64,000 nucleotides of DNA from Pseudo-nitzschia pungens (GCA_037355855.1 CM074759.1:6944001-7008000), one strand, 5' to 3'. Counted from the stretch's first letter, positions 1 through 9,288 are shown. Made by a program: numbers and translations. Notes: a model not told the origin generated them from the sequence alone.

Positions 1-2
1 CA

Positions 3-1631
3 AAAGAAGACGTGGCATTGGTTGTTTTCTACGTTGCAGAAATTCTGTACAAGTCCGACGTCAGGGTAGGAGGTATCAAAGAAATTGGTGATCGCGTCAA
101 CCTCTTCAGAGATGCCTACACTGTACTAATGAGTGATGTCCGAGAGCAAATCGAAGCCAACAACAAGAATTACCTTATCAAGCAGTCTCCAGAAGAAGTC
201 AGTCGGCTCTTTTTGGAAGGGGGGGGAAAACTTCCAACGGATCCTGCGCTCCGGACATGCCCCTTCTGTTGTCATTCCTATGTCGACGAACCGGCTACCA
301 ATGCGGCTGTAATGGATAGAAATAAAGCATTGGCAGCTGATTTCGAGGCCAAAATGAGGGAATACAATAGCAACAATGGGCATTATACGAATGCCGTTGG
401 CGAGAGAAGCAATCGGACTCCCCCAAAGCCACAATACAAGCATGAAGTCCTCCAATGCCATTGCCATCAGATCAGATGTGTGGATGCTGCTGGGAATGGA
501 TCGTGTAGGGATTGCAACGCGAATGGTGGTGCGAAACTGGATAGCAACAACAATTGCAAGTGCCCGGTCTGTTCTTGTAATTGCAGTTTCGCGTATAAAA
601 AAAATTCTGTAGACATGATTTCCACCAACAAGGGAGCAGAGAAGATTGCTGACAAGGAAAACATCGACACTGGCAACGCTGTGGCTGGGAGAGCAATTGG
701 ATCAATCTTTGCTGCGTCTGCAATGGAAGCGCACGCTGCTCAAGCTGCAGTTATCCAAGCCCGAAATGGAAAAACTGACGCTAGTGACGTGTTTCATACT
801 GAGAATCTGTATTTTCAGGGAGCAAGCCGAAGATTGATGGCAGATTCGTCTATCGACCTGTCGTCTCTCCGGAATTATGCCGGGACTGCCGTCAATATTG
901 CCCTCCCCGGTGGCTCTGCTGTTTTCGATACTCGGCTTCTTGGCAAAGAGAATGGAGGATTCAGGGCAAGAAACAATCGTCTGGAGATGAGACCTCCAGC
1001 GCCAAGAAATGCCACTTCGGCTGCAACAATCAGTCCGATCCCGGCGTCGACAGCGCTTCTGGCAACTCCACCGGCAGCAACGCTCCCTACCCTTGGTCCG
1101 TTCGATCCATCCAGCAGCGAGATGAAAAAGCCACCCCCCAAGAAATCACAGCATAAAATTCCGATCTCCGCAACCATGAAGACTTTTCTTTCTGTCAACG
1201 CTGCAGTGAACGGGGGGGTGAAGATGCCATCCGCAACCTCACAAGCGCAGGTGGACCGACTCCAGGAGATAATCGACGTGCCTGATGATGAAGAAGACCT
1301 GTCAGTTGTATCTGTCACATCCTTCAAACGCCAGAAGACAGATGATACTCCTGCCACTGCCATGGTGAATGAAACCATCAATAGCGTTGTTGAGTGCGCT
1401 TACAATCCAATCATCGATGTTGATTCCCCGGCGTCTCCTGACTCTGCCTTGGGCAGGGATGTCGCTCATATCATTGATCTCCCCTTCAAGAAGGTGAGAA
1501 AGATTGCTAAAGGGATCTTGAAAAGAAACAAGGACGCAGGTCCAAAAGACCTCAAGCGTCTGTTGGACCAAGCCTATCCATTTCCATCTTCTATCAAGAA
1601 GAAGAAGGCCAAGAAGGGAGTGAACTCCTGA
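3..1631 (+). CDS. Cys-rich hypothetical protein, 5' partial, probably mobile-element associated
   Basis: The frame is open from the window edge, so the N-terminus is missing; no in-frame ATG marks a convincing start. The readable protein is about 540 residues. The first third has Cys/His clusters (CPFCCHSY near residue 83, then CHCHQIRC, CRDC and CKCPVCSCNC up to about residue 195), suggesting metal binding. The middle and C-terminal parts are Ala/Pro/Ser-rich, with a basic end (KKKKAKKG). I do not recognise the family. It ends 16 bp before an inverted repeat whose other copy abuts the transposase at 2456-3553. That suggests a passenger or accessory gene of the same mobile element, but this is inference. 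It contains an exact TEV-protease consensus (see 801-821). Confidence 0.5.
   Translation, partial: KEDVALVVFYVAEILYKSDVRVGGIKEIGDRVNLFRDAYTVLMSDVREQIEANNKNYLIKQSPEEVSRLFLEGGGKLPTDPALRTCPFCCHSYVDEPATNAAVMDRNKALAADFEAKMREYNSNNGHYTNAVGERSNRTPPKPQYKHEVLQCHCHQIRCVDAAGNGSCRDCNANGGAKLDSNNNCKCPVCSCNCSFAYKKNSVDMISTNKGAEKIADKENIDTGNAVAGRAIGSIFAASAMEAHAAQAAVIQARNGKTDASDVFHTENLYFQGASRRLMADSSIDLSSLRNYAGTAVNIALPGGSAVFDTRLLGKENGGFRARNNRLEMRPPAPRNATSAATISPIPASTALLATPPAATLPTLGPFDPSSSEMKKPPPKKSQHKIPISATMKTFLSVNAAVNGGVKMPSATSQAQVDRLQEIIDVPDDEEDLSVVSVTSFKRQKTDDTPATAMVNETINSVVECAYNPIIDVDSPASPDSALGRDVAHIIDLPFKKVRKIAKGILKRNKDAGPKDLKRLLDQAYPFPSSIKKKKAKKGVNS
801..821 (+). other. In-frame ENLYFQG (TEV protease consensus) coding site
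   Basis: Codons 801-821 of the Cys-rich ORF read ENLYFQG, the full consensus cut site of the potyviral NIa (TEV) protease, between residues DVFHT and ASRRL. No His tag, linker or vector sequence is seen around it, and the frame stays open on both sides. It is most likely a chance match. Confidence 0.85.
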
Positions 1632-1647
1632 AGCCCCCCCTGTATAT

Positions 1648-1795
1648 TGTTGTGTCTCCACCAGAAGATTGTCGCGTCTCCACCAGAAGATTGTCGCGTC
1701 TCCGCCATTGTCGATTGTCGCGTCTCCACCAGCATCTCCACCATTGTCAATTGTCGCGTCTCCAGCGTCTCCACCATTGTCGATTTCGATTTTGG
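1648..1795 (+). repeat. Inverted repeat, left copy (internally repetitive)
   Basis: Starts with TATTGTTGTGTCTCCACCA and ends with CGATTTCGATTTTGGTT. In between, short units related to ATTGTCGCGTCTCCACCA repeat several times. The reverse complement of the same start and end, with fewer internal units, lies at 2350-2453. Each copy abuts the 3' end of a gene (the ORF ending at 1631 and the transposase ending at 2456). Confidence 0.75.
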
Positions 1796-2349
1796 TTAGA
1801 TCCCTTAGTGGTTGTTCAGTGGTAGCTGCTGTTTGCTGCTGTTTGCTGTTTGTAGAATTAGAAATTATGAAGGGCTTGCTGCTTGCTGCTGCTTACTGGA
1901 TCGATTGAGAGCAATCGATCGATTCGTGTTTTGGTGTTCCAGTTTTCATGTAACATATGTTCGATATCCACCCCTGTAAATAAATAATACCTAAAGACAA
2001 CTCTAACCTATCAGATTACAAGTCCGCCGACTTCAATCCCAGTAGTTCTTCTATACTTTGCGGCGCCGGTCGACTTCAATCCCACCATCTGGACGTCCAA
2101 GGTTTTCTAATGTACCTATGTTCGATATCCACCAATGGAAATGGATATAATCGATTCCCACAAGTGTTCGATACTTAAGATGTGGGAGTGACACGGGAGT
2201 GACATAGGAGTAATCGACTGCCGGCGCTATTGGGTACAAGCGAAAACCTATTTCGAAGCAACTGGTAGAGCAAACTGGAGCAAACTCTAATTCATTATTT
2301 CTATTTTTGCAACTCTGCAAAAGCAAAATCCACTAAACCACCTCTAAGA
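1796..2349. other. Non-coding spacer between two inverted repeats
   Basis: About 550 bp with no credible gene. It contains a short direct repeat around ATGTTCGATATCCACC (near 1957 and 2118) and another around CGACTTCAATCCCA (near 2029 and 2069). It looks like the non-coding interior of a mobile element. Confidence 0.45.
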
Positions 2350-2453
2350 AATACAACCAAAATCGAAATCGACCATGGTGGAGCCGGAGACGCGACAATC
2401 GATCGACAATGGTGGGAACTCGACAATCGACAATGGTGGAGACACAACAATAC
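2350..2453 (-). repeat. Inverted repeat, right copy
   Basis: Reverse complement of 1648-1795, with fewer internal ATTGTCGATTGTCG-type units. It ends three bases before the stop of the transposase ORF, so it is the 3' flank of that gene. Confidence 0.75.
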
Positions 2454-2455
2454 AC

Positions 2456-3553
2456 TCAGTTCGTATACCCAACGTTCGCAAAGTAGTTTACGAACTCAGG
2501 GATTCCCCTAATAATCGCATACAACTGCTGGCTCAGGTCAGCCGGGTTGGAGATATCGTACATCTTGTAGCTCAACGCCATCTCAATGGTATTGAAGACA
2601 TACTCGATGGGTCCATCCACCGGATAATAAGGGGCACGAAATACAAATCGGTGCCCCGCAGCTAGAATTGCACCTAGCGTCAGTGGGTTATGGTGAGCCA
2701 ACAAATTATCCATGATAAAACACTTTCTATTGCCATCCACACCCGGTGGCAGCGATTCCAGGATACTCTCAATGAAAGCAGCAAAAGAGATAGCGTCGGT
2801 CCCTGTTGTATCAAATCTAACCCAGCGGCGTCCCTCGGGATCCCCACTGATTGCCATCTTGAGTGTATGATTTACACCATGCCCATAGTTCCCTCGCTGG
2901 CGGACTCGCCCGCAAATGGATGCTTTGCCCATCCTCCTGTTTGCGTTCTCCAGCTTGATTCCTGCTTCATCCACATCAATCATATCATCCCTTCGAATGT
3001 CGGCAATTCCATGCGGATAATTCATCGTCCAATACCGGTGTCTTTTATACCGATTCCGAAAAGTGAAGGCTTGATTTGCTGTTGTAGACCCCTTCTTTCT
3101 GTTAATTCCAATCGCATTTTCTGCTTCTGTAATATCCTTCAAAGAATAGACGCGAGGGACAGGTAAGTAGCTGCTGTAGGATCTCCAAAGGAACGCGATA
3201 CACTCGTATCGGGTTGCCTTTGGGTAGATCTTCCGGTATACAGCAAGCAAGAACATTGGGTATCCTCGGATCCCTTCCTTCCGCTTATTTCCAGTATGTC
3301 TCATTCGAACATTTCTTCCCAACTCTCTGATTCGTCTGTTGTAGCGTTTGGCAGTTGACGAGTGTGGAAGAGTCTCGATATCGTTGATATTCTTTCCAAT
3401 TTCCTCATATCTCACGACAGTGTGTCTCCTCATGTCCTCCGAATAGCCATTCCCTCCATTTCTAGGGATAGGAATGGCTGTAATAGTGGCATATCTAGGT
3501 GTTTGCAGAGCAGGCTGGACCTTATTGCTCTTCAGGGGATTGCCATTCACCAT
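2456..3553 (-). CDS. Tc1/mariner (IS630)-superfamily transposase, DD34E
   Basis: A 365-residue, apparently intact transposase that would cut and paste its own element. The N-terminal half is basic and carries helix-turn-helix-like segments; the C-terminal half is a DDE_3-type catalytic domain. Visible catalytic residues are D195 (DVDEAG), D282 (IMDNLLAHH) and E317 (GPIEYVFN), with 34 residues between the second D and the E. There is no stop or frameshift, which suggests recent activity. The start ATG at 3551-3553 overlaps the repeat-like sequence beyond the gene, and the stop abuts the inverted repeat at 2350-2453. The DDE family is clear; the subfamily is uncertain. Confidence 0.85.
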   Translation of the reverse strand: MVNGNPLKSNKVQPALQTPRYATITAIPIPRNGGNGYSEDMRRHTVVRYEEIGKNINDIETLPHSSTAKRYNRRIRELGRNVRMRHTGNKRKEGIRGYPMFLLAVYRKIYPKATRYECIAFLWRSYSSYLPVPRVYSLKDITEAENAIGINRKKGSTTANQAFTFRNRYKRHRYWTMNYPHGIADIRRDDMIDVDEAGIKLENANRRMGKASICGRVRQRGNYGHGVNHTLKMAISGDPEGRRWVRFDTTGTDAISFAAFIESILESLPPGVDGNRKCFIMDNLLAHHNPLTLGAILAAGHRFVFRAPYYPVDGPIEYVFNTIEMALSYKMYDISNPADLSQQLYAIIRGIPEFVNYFANVGYTN

Positions 3554-3606
3554 GGTGGAATCGTCGGATCGTCGGATTGTCGAATTCTCGTCTCGTCGGT
3601 CGAAAT
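3549..3606. repeat. Likely outer end of the transposase element
   Basis: Contains CCATGGTGGAATCGTCGG followed by ATTGTCGAATTCTCG. Read inward (reverse complement) it resembles the GAGACGCGACAATCG and CCATGGTGG units of the 2350-2453 repeat, but only loosely. It probably marks the 5' terminal repeat of the element; exact ends and target duplication were not resolved. Confidence 0.4.
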
Positions 3607-3853
3607 AAGAAGCAGTTCGAAAAATTGCTTTCTGCCGTGGATTTTCCAGGGAAAAAAGGCCCTAGACCTCAAAATGATGCAAGGGTTGCTCTGGACAAGA
3701 AAAATGGGTTCAAAGGAGCTGTTGCAACAGGATTTGGGCAACCACCATGGTCCGGGGTGAAATGAGAAGGAGTGGTGTGTTGGTGTCAAAAAAGAAGAAG
3801 ACTAGTTCCTACACTAAATTACGTTCAAATTGAGTACTAGAGAATTTTCAGAG

Positions 3854-3899
3854 TTTACGTCGAATCGACGTAAAAAAGCTTTTTAATCTGATTAAAAAG
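3854..3899. repeat. Two adjacent perfect hairpins
   Basis: Hairpin 1: TTTACGTCGA (3854-3863) pairs with TCGACGTAAA (3865-3874). Hairpin 2: CTTTTTAAT (3879-3887) pairs with ATTAAAAAG (3891-3899) across a CTG loop. The pair sits just before the MITE arm at 3910. Confidence 0.75.
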
Positions 3900-3909
3900 G
3901 TGGGGGGAT

Positions 3910-3932
3910 CAGCTGATAGGAATTCCGTAGTA
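3910..3932 (+). repeat. Solo arm of the hairpin MITE also found at 19222-19316
   Basis: Twenty-three bases (CAGCTGATAGG through CCGTAGTA) are identical to 19294-19316, the right arm of the complete hairpin element. No matching left arm is seen here, so this is a fragment or a related end. Confidence 0.7.
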
Positions 3933-4311
3933 AGATTACGGTAACTTATTAACCTTACTCGTACGGTAACCTTACGAATTTTCGGTTGGTTTTGTTGCCT
4001 TCGGATGATGATGATGATTCTTCATTCATTCGTTCATTCATTTCGTTTTTCGCGGTCGAAATTCCTTTCCCAATTCGGATTAGTGAGACGATGAATGCCG
4101 CTGATTCTAGATTCCCCGACACAAAAACAAAAACGATAAGGTTTCGAGTACTCAATACCCAATACTGAATACCGATCGCCGATCGGTTCGCAATGACAAC
4201 GTGAATTCTCTTTGTTCTTCCATTCCCTTCTTCGAAACAGATAACTACCACCAACCCGCGAGAGAGTAGTGCACGCACGCACAACGAGCGACGAGACGAG
4301 ACGAGAACACC

Positions 4312-6363
4312 ATGGTGGTTTTGTTTTCTTCCGCGAGCCATCGGCAACTCGCGGGACGGTTGCTGCCGGTTGCGCGCCGGGGGTATCGCCGCGACGCTTC
4401 CGCTCGGGGGCCGGAGCCCGCGGGTCGGTGGCTCCGCGAATTGCGGGTAGCCTCGCCGACCCCCGCGCCGAATCCGGGGGGATTTCCCGGGCGCTCGCGC
4501 ACCGACGCCACCGGGTTCTCCGGGCTCTCGACTCTGGCGCCGAGTCGGATCGCGGCGGCGGCGCTCGAAAACAGCAACGACAACGACGACAGCAACGACG
4601 ACAGCGACAGCGATGCCTCCGGACACCGGACGTTCTTTTCCTCGGAGCAGACGGTGTCGATCGGACCACCAATGGCGAGCGAGAGCGACCGATCGTCGTC
4701 GTCGTCGTCGTCGTTGTCGATCTCTGAAATTGCGGATGATACTAGGTGCGGTCACGGATCTTTTTCGGAACCAACCAATCGGCGGCGGAGGGCTCCGCGA
4801 ACAAACGCTCTGTCCAAACACCCACGAAAAACGGTTCGAGCCTCCACCGCGATCGAGCCCGCGATTCGAAGCCGACCGTTTCGCAGCCACCGGAACTCCT
4901 CGGGGTCGTCCAGAGGCAGCAATAGCGATAGCAGCATTGGCAATAGCGATAGCAGCAACAGCGATAGCAGCAGCAGCGACTGGAACGCTTCCAACAACCC
5001 CTTTCGGCGGTCACCTCCCCCGGCCTACCGCCGAATCGTGGTCAATCCCCTGGGCAGCAGCAACGATCCCTTCCGTTCCGATGAGACACACCGCGAGCCG
5101 CAAGAACTGCAACGATCACACCGAGAACAAAACCAAACGCAACAACAAAACGGCGGAGTCGGAGCCGGACTGGAACTCGAACTCTTTGGCAATCTCTCGT
5201 CGGCCGTCGTTGCCGGTGCCAAACCGTCCAGGCTCTACGGATCGTACCCGGTCATTGGCGTGCAGGTGGCCCGATCGATCGATATCTCCGCCGTGGTTTC
5301 CAATGTGTTGGCCGCCCGGGGGGTCTCCAGGAAGACGAGGGAGCGGCTCAGCGTCGTGGCGCAGCTCCCGCCCGGGAAATCGTCCGCCACCGAGCGGCGC
5401 GACAACGACTGCGACAACGACTGCGACGACTCCGAAAACGCCGCGAGGTTCGTGGCCGTCTTTCGGTTCGGCTCGGTCGTGTGCTTCAACGTGTCGCCCA
5501 AGGACGTTGCCGAACTCGTCCGGGACATCCAGAAGCACTCGAACGGGAGCCTCTCGGAGGAGGAGCAGCGCAAGGATCGGTTCTGCGTCCACGTGCAGCC
5601 GCCGACGGTCTCGACCGCTGCCAAAAAAACACCGGCGATGGACGAAGACTTTCGCGGGCAACCGGAGCGGCGGCAGCAGGAGCAAGAGCAGCAGGAGCTA
5701 GAGGACGACACCATCCATCGCAATCGCAATCGCAATCGCAATCACCATCGCATTCACCATCGCAATCTCCATGCGCACGACACCAACCGCGCCGCGGGAG
5801 ACGACGAACTGGTGACGGCCGACTACTGCATCGTCCCCGAACTCAACACGAAATCCGTCGACGTCATTTCCAGCATCATGGCCCAGAGCGTCGCGCTCGA
5901 CGCCTACAACGACATCGTCGACAGGCTCCTCAACGATTTCGAGCGCATCAACCACAAGGTGACGGTCGAGGGAAACCTGAGCCACACCGACCGCGACAAG
6001 ATGTTCCGGTCGGTCGCCCGGATCAACGCGATTTTTCTGCAGCTGACCAAGGTCGGCATCAAGGACCGGGACAACACGGCGTGGAACCTGAGCCAGTACG
6101 AGGACCTGATGGAATCGATGCGGGAGGAATTCGACATCGACAAGCGGTTCGAGCACATCGAGTTCAAGCTCAATCTCATCCAGCAGAACGCCAAGTTTTT
6201 TCTGGAGGTCCTGGCGAACCAGAAGAGCGACTCTCTGGAATGGATCATCATCGTCCTGATTTCGCTCGAGTGCGTGCTCATGTGCGTGGAAATGAGCGGC
6301 ATGGGGGAGCCGCTGTTCGGGTACCTGGGGCAGTTCGTTCCGGGCCGGCCGTCGCCGTCCTAG
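4312..6363 (+). CDS. RMND1/Sif2-like DUF155 (YagE) family protein, probably mitochondrial
   Basis: A 683-residue protein. The N-terminus (SSASHRQLAGRLLPVARRGYRRDASARG) is Arg/Ala/Ser-rich and acid-poor, as in mitochondrial presequences. Residues about 60-300 are Ser/Asp/Asn/Arg-rich low complexity. From about residue 380 (FVAVFRFGSVVCFN) to 640 it matches the DUF155 layout: an early beta segment, then helical NDIVDRLLNDFERINHKV and YEDLMESMREEFDIDKRFEHIEFKLNL segments. It ends with a membrane helix at about 642-661 (LEWIIIVLISLECVLM). In animals and yeast, members (RMND1, Rmd1/Rmd8) sit in mitochondrial or other membranes, and RMND1 supports mitochondrial translation. ATG 4312 lies in an ACACCATGG context. 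No intron is needed. The low-complexity insert is longer than usual. Confidence 0.8.
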   Translation: MVVLFSSASHRQLAGRLLPVARRGYRRDASARGPEPAGRWLRELRVASPTPAPNPGGFPGRSRTDATGFSGLSTLAPSRIAAAALENSNDNDDSNDDSDSDASGHRTFFSSEQTVSIGPPMASESDRSSSSSSSLSISEIADDTRCGHGSFSEPTNRRRRAPRTNALSKHPRKTVRASTAIEPAIRSRPFRSHRNSSGSSRGSNSDSSIGNSDSSNSDSSSSDWNASNNPFRRSPPPAYRRIVVNPLGSSNDPFRSDETHREPQELQRSHREQNQTQQQNGGVGAGLELELFGNLSSAVVAGAKPSRLYGSYPVIGVQVARSIDISAVVSNVLAARGVSRKTRERLSVVAQLPPGKSSATERRDNDCDNDCDDSENAARFVAVFRFGSVVCFNVSPKDVAELVRDIQKHSNGSLSEEEQRKDRFCVHVQPPTVSTAAKKTPAMDEDFRGQPERRQQEQEQQELEDDTIHRNRNRNRNHHRIHHRNLHAHDTNRAAGDDELVTADYCIVPELNTKSVDVISSIMAQSVALDAYNDIVDRLLNDFERINHKVTVEGNLSHTDRDKMFRSVARINAIFLQLTKVGIKDRDNTAWNLSQYEDLMESMREEFDIDKRFEHIEFKLNLIQQNAKFFLEVLANQKSDSLEWIIIVLISLECVLMCVEMSGMGEPLFGYLGQFVPGRPSPS

Positions 6364-6502
6364 TAGAGAGCGGTAAGCGGGGCAAGCACAGCACGCAAAA
6401 TAAACAGTCTCTTTTTTAAAAAAACAACAAAAAAGAACGAAAAAATGAAAACGACTCCATTCTTTACGTTTACGGCGCGTCGCCCTCCCCGATTGATTCC
6501 TT
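6364..6502. other. Short convergent intergenic spacer
   Basis: About 140 bp between two convergent genes. It contains a T-run followed by an A-rich tract (about 6410-6445) that could serve 3'-end formation on both strands. Nothing else is seen. Confidence 0.4.
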
Positions 6503-8749
6503 CTACCCCGGCTTGGTGGCGACGATGAGCTGCGTCGTCTCGGGGATCATGTCGTCGAACCGGATGCCGACAAAACCCTCTCGCAGCAGCAGGTCCGTCA
6601 CCCTTCCCGGTCTCAGGCCCGCGCCCTCGGGATTGACCGTCACGTGGGCCAGCGCCCACAGCGCGGCGTTCGGGGGTCCCTCCCCGCCGTTGGAAACGAA
6701 GAAATCGTGCACCACGGCGATGCCACCGGGTTTCAGCGCTCGGTAGGCGTTCTTGTACAAGCCCCCGAGCGCGTCGGCCGGGACGGACCCGCTCACGTAG
6801 GACAGCAGCACCACGTCGAAGGATTCGTCGGGGACGATCCCCGACCATTCGTCGGGAGCGGTCGCCGACAGCGCGACCGCGGACAGCCGCTCGCGGACGC
6901 TCGGTTCTTCCTCCGCGATCAGCTCGGAAGCGACCCTCGCCACGCTCGGCAGGTCCAGGACGACGCAAAAAGCCCCGGGCAGCTCGCGGGCGGCCGCGAT
7001 GGAAAAGGCCCCGCTGCCCCCGCCGACGTCGAGGAGCCGGGGGCCCGTGCGCATTTCGGCCAGCTCGGGGAGCCGCCGCAGGAGCCCGTAGCCCGTGGCG
7101 AGCGATCCGTTGTGCTGGGCCAGGGTGTACCTCCGGGCCGCCCCCGGATCCCCCTCGAACCAGGCCTCGTAGCCGTCCGATGCGGAATCTCCCGTTAACA
7201 TAGTAGCGTCCAGGTCTCTCATTCGATCGTAGAACTGGGCGTCGACCTGTCCGACGATGTAGTCTCCCCAGTAGCGCTTGGAGGTGCTCACCAGCTGGTC
7301 TCTGGACGCCCCCGGGAGGGAGTAGATCTCGGTGCCGCGGTAGACCCGCCGGTCGATCAATCCCAGCGCGACGCAGGCCGAGAGCAGCGTCGCGAGGCGC
7401 TCGATCGGAACGGTTTGCGGGAGGTGCGCCGCAATCCGGTCCAGCGTGGCCGGGACCCCCTCCTCCGTTGGTTCGTTCCCGGCGGCGGCGGTTGTGGCGC
7501 GATGAATGGCGTCAAAGACCCCCAGCTTGAGGGCCACCGACAACGCCTTGCTTCCCATGAACCCGTACGCAATGGCATCGATGGCCGCTGGGGGCTTGGG
7601 TTTGGCAGTGCTCACAACAGTGCTCGCGCCCGCGCTCGCCGCGGCTCCGATCGAGAGCGGTTTCGCGGAGGCCTTCTCGTCCCCCCCCATGGTGTCCATC
7701 AGAAATCCCCGCACGAGTTTGTGAAAGTCGGCCGCGTGCTTTTGGTGGAGGTTGTGCTTGCCCCCGGGGAAGAGGGCCAGGACCGCGTCGGGGATGTGCC
7801 TCGCCAGAAACCGCGCGTGGCTAGCATCGCAGACAACGTCCCGGCTTCCGTGCAGGACCGCCGTCGGACACTCCACCCTGTGGAGGACCGCCGCGCACAG
7901 GTCGCCCCTCGTCTCGGGGTCCGTGTGCATGCGGATCCAACCGTCCGTCGCGGCGTCGTTGAGCTCCTGGAGGCGGTCGATCGATCCGCCGTGGACCGCC
8001 GCCTTTTGGGTCCGGGCGCGGTCCGACCAGCTGTTCCGGACGTCCCGGAGGGATTCCCAGGCTTCGACGTCGTCCCTCGTGACAAAGGCGTTGCCGCCCC
8101 AGACCACGAGATTCCTGACGCGGGAAACGGTGGAAGGATGGCTCGCCAGGTGAATGGCGGACACGGCGCCGTCGGACCAGCCCAGCACCGAGTACGTTTC
8201 GAATCCCAGGGCCTCCATGACCCGCGCCGCATCCAGGGCGTCGCGGGCGTAAAAGTCGATCGGGTAGTCCCGGGAAACGAGGGTTCCGTTTCGGTCGCGG
8301 GCGCTTCCCCCCAGCCCCCGCGGATCCAGGGCGCAGATGCAAAACTCGGGGCCGAGTCCGCCGTCATTGTCGCGCAGCAGGTTCTCAAAGTCGGACGGTC
8401 CGGTGCCCAGGGCACCCGGGAGGCACAGGACCGGGTGGGGAGCCCCCGGATTGCGCAACGTGACGCAAAAATCGATCCCGTCGCGTCCCCGAACGGTCCG
8501 CGTTTCCACGGACCCCTCGCTTTTTGGTTCGTTTTCCGGCCTTCCGAACCAACGCCGGGCCCCGGTCCGAGACGGACCCGGGGTTGCCTTCGTTGGGGCA
8601 GCGACGGCGAACGGGCGGCAGCGAGGGATGGATCGGTGGAAGGGAGGAGGAGGACCGCTCAGCCGCCCGATGTTGGTTGCCAATGGCCGGAATCGCTTGG
8701 CGGGCGTCCGCCCGAGGTCGCGAATTCCGTGACGGAAGGATGCGATCAT
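6503..8749 (-). CDS. Fusion of BPHL-like alpha/beta hydrolase and SAM O-methyltransferase
   Basis: One uninterrupted 748-residue frame with two enzymes. After a basic, Pro-rich leader (about 80 residues, possibly organellar), residues about 85-350 form an alpha/beta hydrolase resembling valacyclovir hydrolase BPHL. The nucleophile is S192 in GWSDGA, the acid D304 in GSRDVVCD and the base H332 in GGKHNLH. After a Pro/Ala linker, residues about 390-748 resemble the ASMT/plant-type O-methyltransferase family: an N-terminal winged-helix dimerisation part, the SAM loop LLDVGGGSGAF near residue 574, the acidic LDLPSVA, and a C-terminal LKPGGIAVVHDFF segment. The pairing suggests ester hydrolysis coupled to methylation of one metabolite, but the substrate is unknown. 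The neighbours give no pathway hint. Both halves look catalytically intact. Confidence 0.85.
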   Translation of the reverse strand: MIASFRHGIRDLGRTPAKRFRPLATNIGRLSGPPPPFHRSIPRCRPFAVAAPTKATPGPSRTGARRWFGRPENEPKSEGSVETRTVRGRDGIDFCVTLRNPGAPHPVLCLPGALGTGPSDFENLLRDNDGGLGPEFCICALDPRGLGGSARDRNGTLVSRDYPIDFYARDALDAARVMEALGFETYSVLGWSDGAVSAIHLASHPSTVSRVRNLVVWGGNAFVTRDDVEAWESLRDVRNSWSDRARTQKAAVHGGSIDRLQELNDAATDGWIRMHTDPETRGDLCAAVLHRVECPTAVLHGSRDVVCDASHARFLARHIPDAVLALFPGGKHNLHQKHAADFHKLVRGFLMDTMGGDEKASAKPLSIGAAASAGASTVVSTAKPKPPAAIDAIAYGFMGSKALSVALKLGVFDAIHRATTAAAGNEPTEEGVPATLDRIAAHLPQTVPIERLATLLSACVALGLIDRRVYRGTEIYSLPGASRDQLVSTSKRYWGDYIVGQVDAQFYDRMRDLDATMLTGDSASDGYEAWFEGDPGAARRYTLAQHNGSLATGYGLLRRLPELAEMRTGPRLLDVGGGSGAFSIAAARELPGAFCVVLDLPSVARVASELIAEEEPSVRERLSAVALSATAPDEWSGIVPDESFDVVLLSYVSGSVPADALGGLYKNAYRALKPGGIAVVHDFFVSNGGEGPPNAALWALAHVTVNPEGAGLRPGRVTDLLLREGFVGIRFDDMIPETTQLIVATKPG

Positions 8750-9288
8750 CGGAAAAGGTGTTGTGGAATCAGAAAGAGTCTCGGGATCTGACCGGCGAGC
8801 GACTATCGATGGTCGATTGCGTTTGTTGCCGCACCGTCACCGGCTGCTGATGACACGACCGACCGTGTCGTGCGAGTACTTCTTGCACTTCCAAGGTACA
8901 ATTCGCACAAGTATGATGGATTTGCTTCGAACTCCGAACTCCTCGGATCATCGGTATGTTGTTGTTTTCTGTTGTTGTTCGCAACGCAAAAGATATTCCG
9001 CGAAGGCGCGACAATGACATGCCTAACGGACGTACATACAAGGTACGTGCCTACGTATCCATAGACCCTTAATGAATACACGTACGTACGTCTATTACGT
9101 ACAAATACGTACGTGGAGTCCCTGCCGCCGAAAGCGAATGAAAACAATTACCAGTAAGGTTAACCTTACGACGTAGTAGTAACTTATTTTTAAAATGCAA
9201 AAAACTATCGAATGGGATGGCGGTTGATTACAAGTAAGGATACCCGTAAAAAACTATAATGGATCACGTTTACCATAATGGATCACGT
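8750..9288. other. Intergenic region with a GTAAGGTTA palindrome
   Basis: No credible gene. It is rich in TACGTACGTA-type palindromes (about 9030-9115) and has a perfect 16-bp palindrome at 9154-9169. ATAATGGATCACGT occurs twice (about 9256-9289), leading into the fold-back repeat. Confidence 0.6.
9154..9169. promoter_or_regulatory. Perfect palindrome GTAAGGTTAACCTTAC
   Basis: A perfect 16-bp inverted repeat made of two head-to-head copies of GTAAGGTTA, the motif that recurs in most intergenic regions of this window. Function is unknown. Confidence 0.7.

Larger units (their letters stand above)
3607..4311. other. Intergenic region with hairpins and GTAAGGTTA-type motifs
   Basis: No credible gene. 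It holds two adjacent hairpins (3854-3899), one arm of a hairpin MITE (3910-3932), a cluster of AAGATTAC/AACCTTAC motifs (about 3932-3976), and the 5' flank of the gene starting at 4312. Confidence 0.6.

Noticed and set aside
801..821. Vector contamination as the source of the TEV-type motif
   Set aside because: The frame and composition continue naturally on both sides and no tag or polylinker is seen; not excluded without a vector screen.
3955..4890. Minus-strand Arg/Ser-rich frames opposite the DUF155 gene start
   Set aside because: Low-complexity antisense frames from the trinucleotide-rich region.
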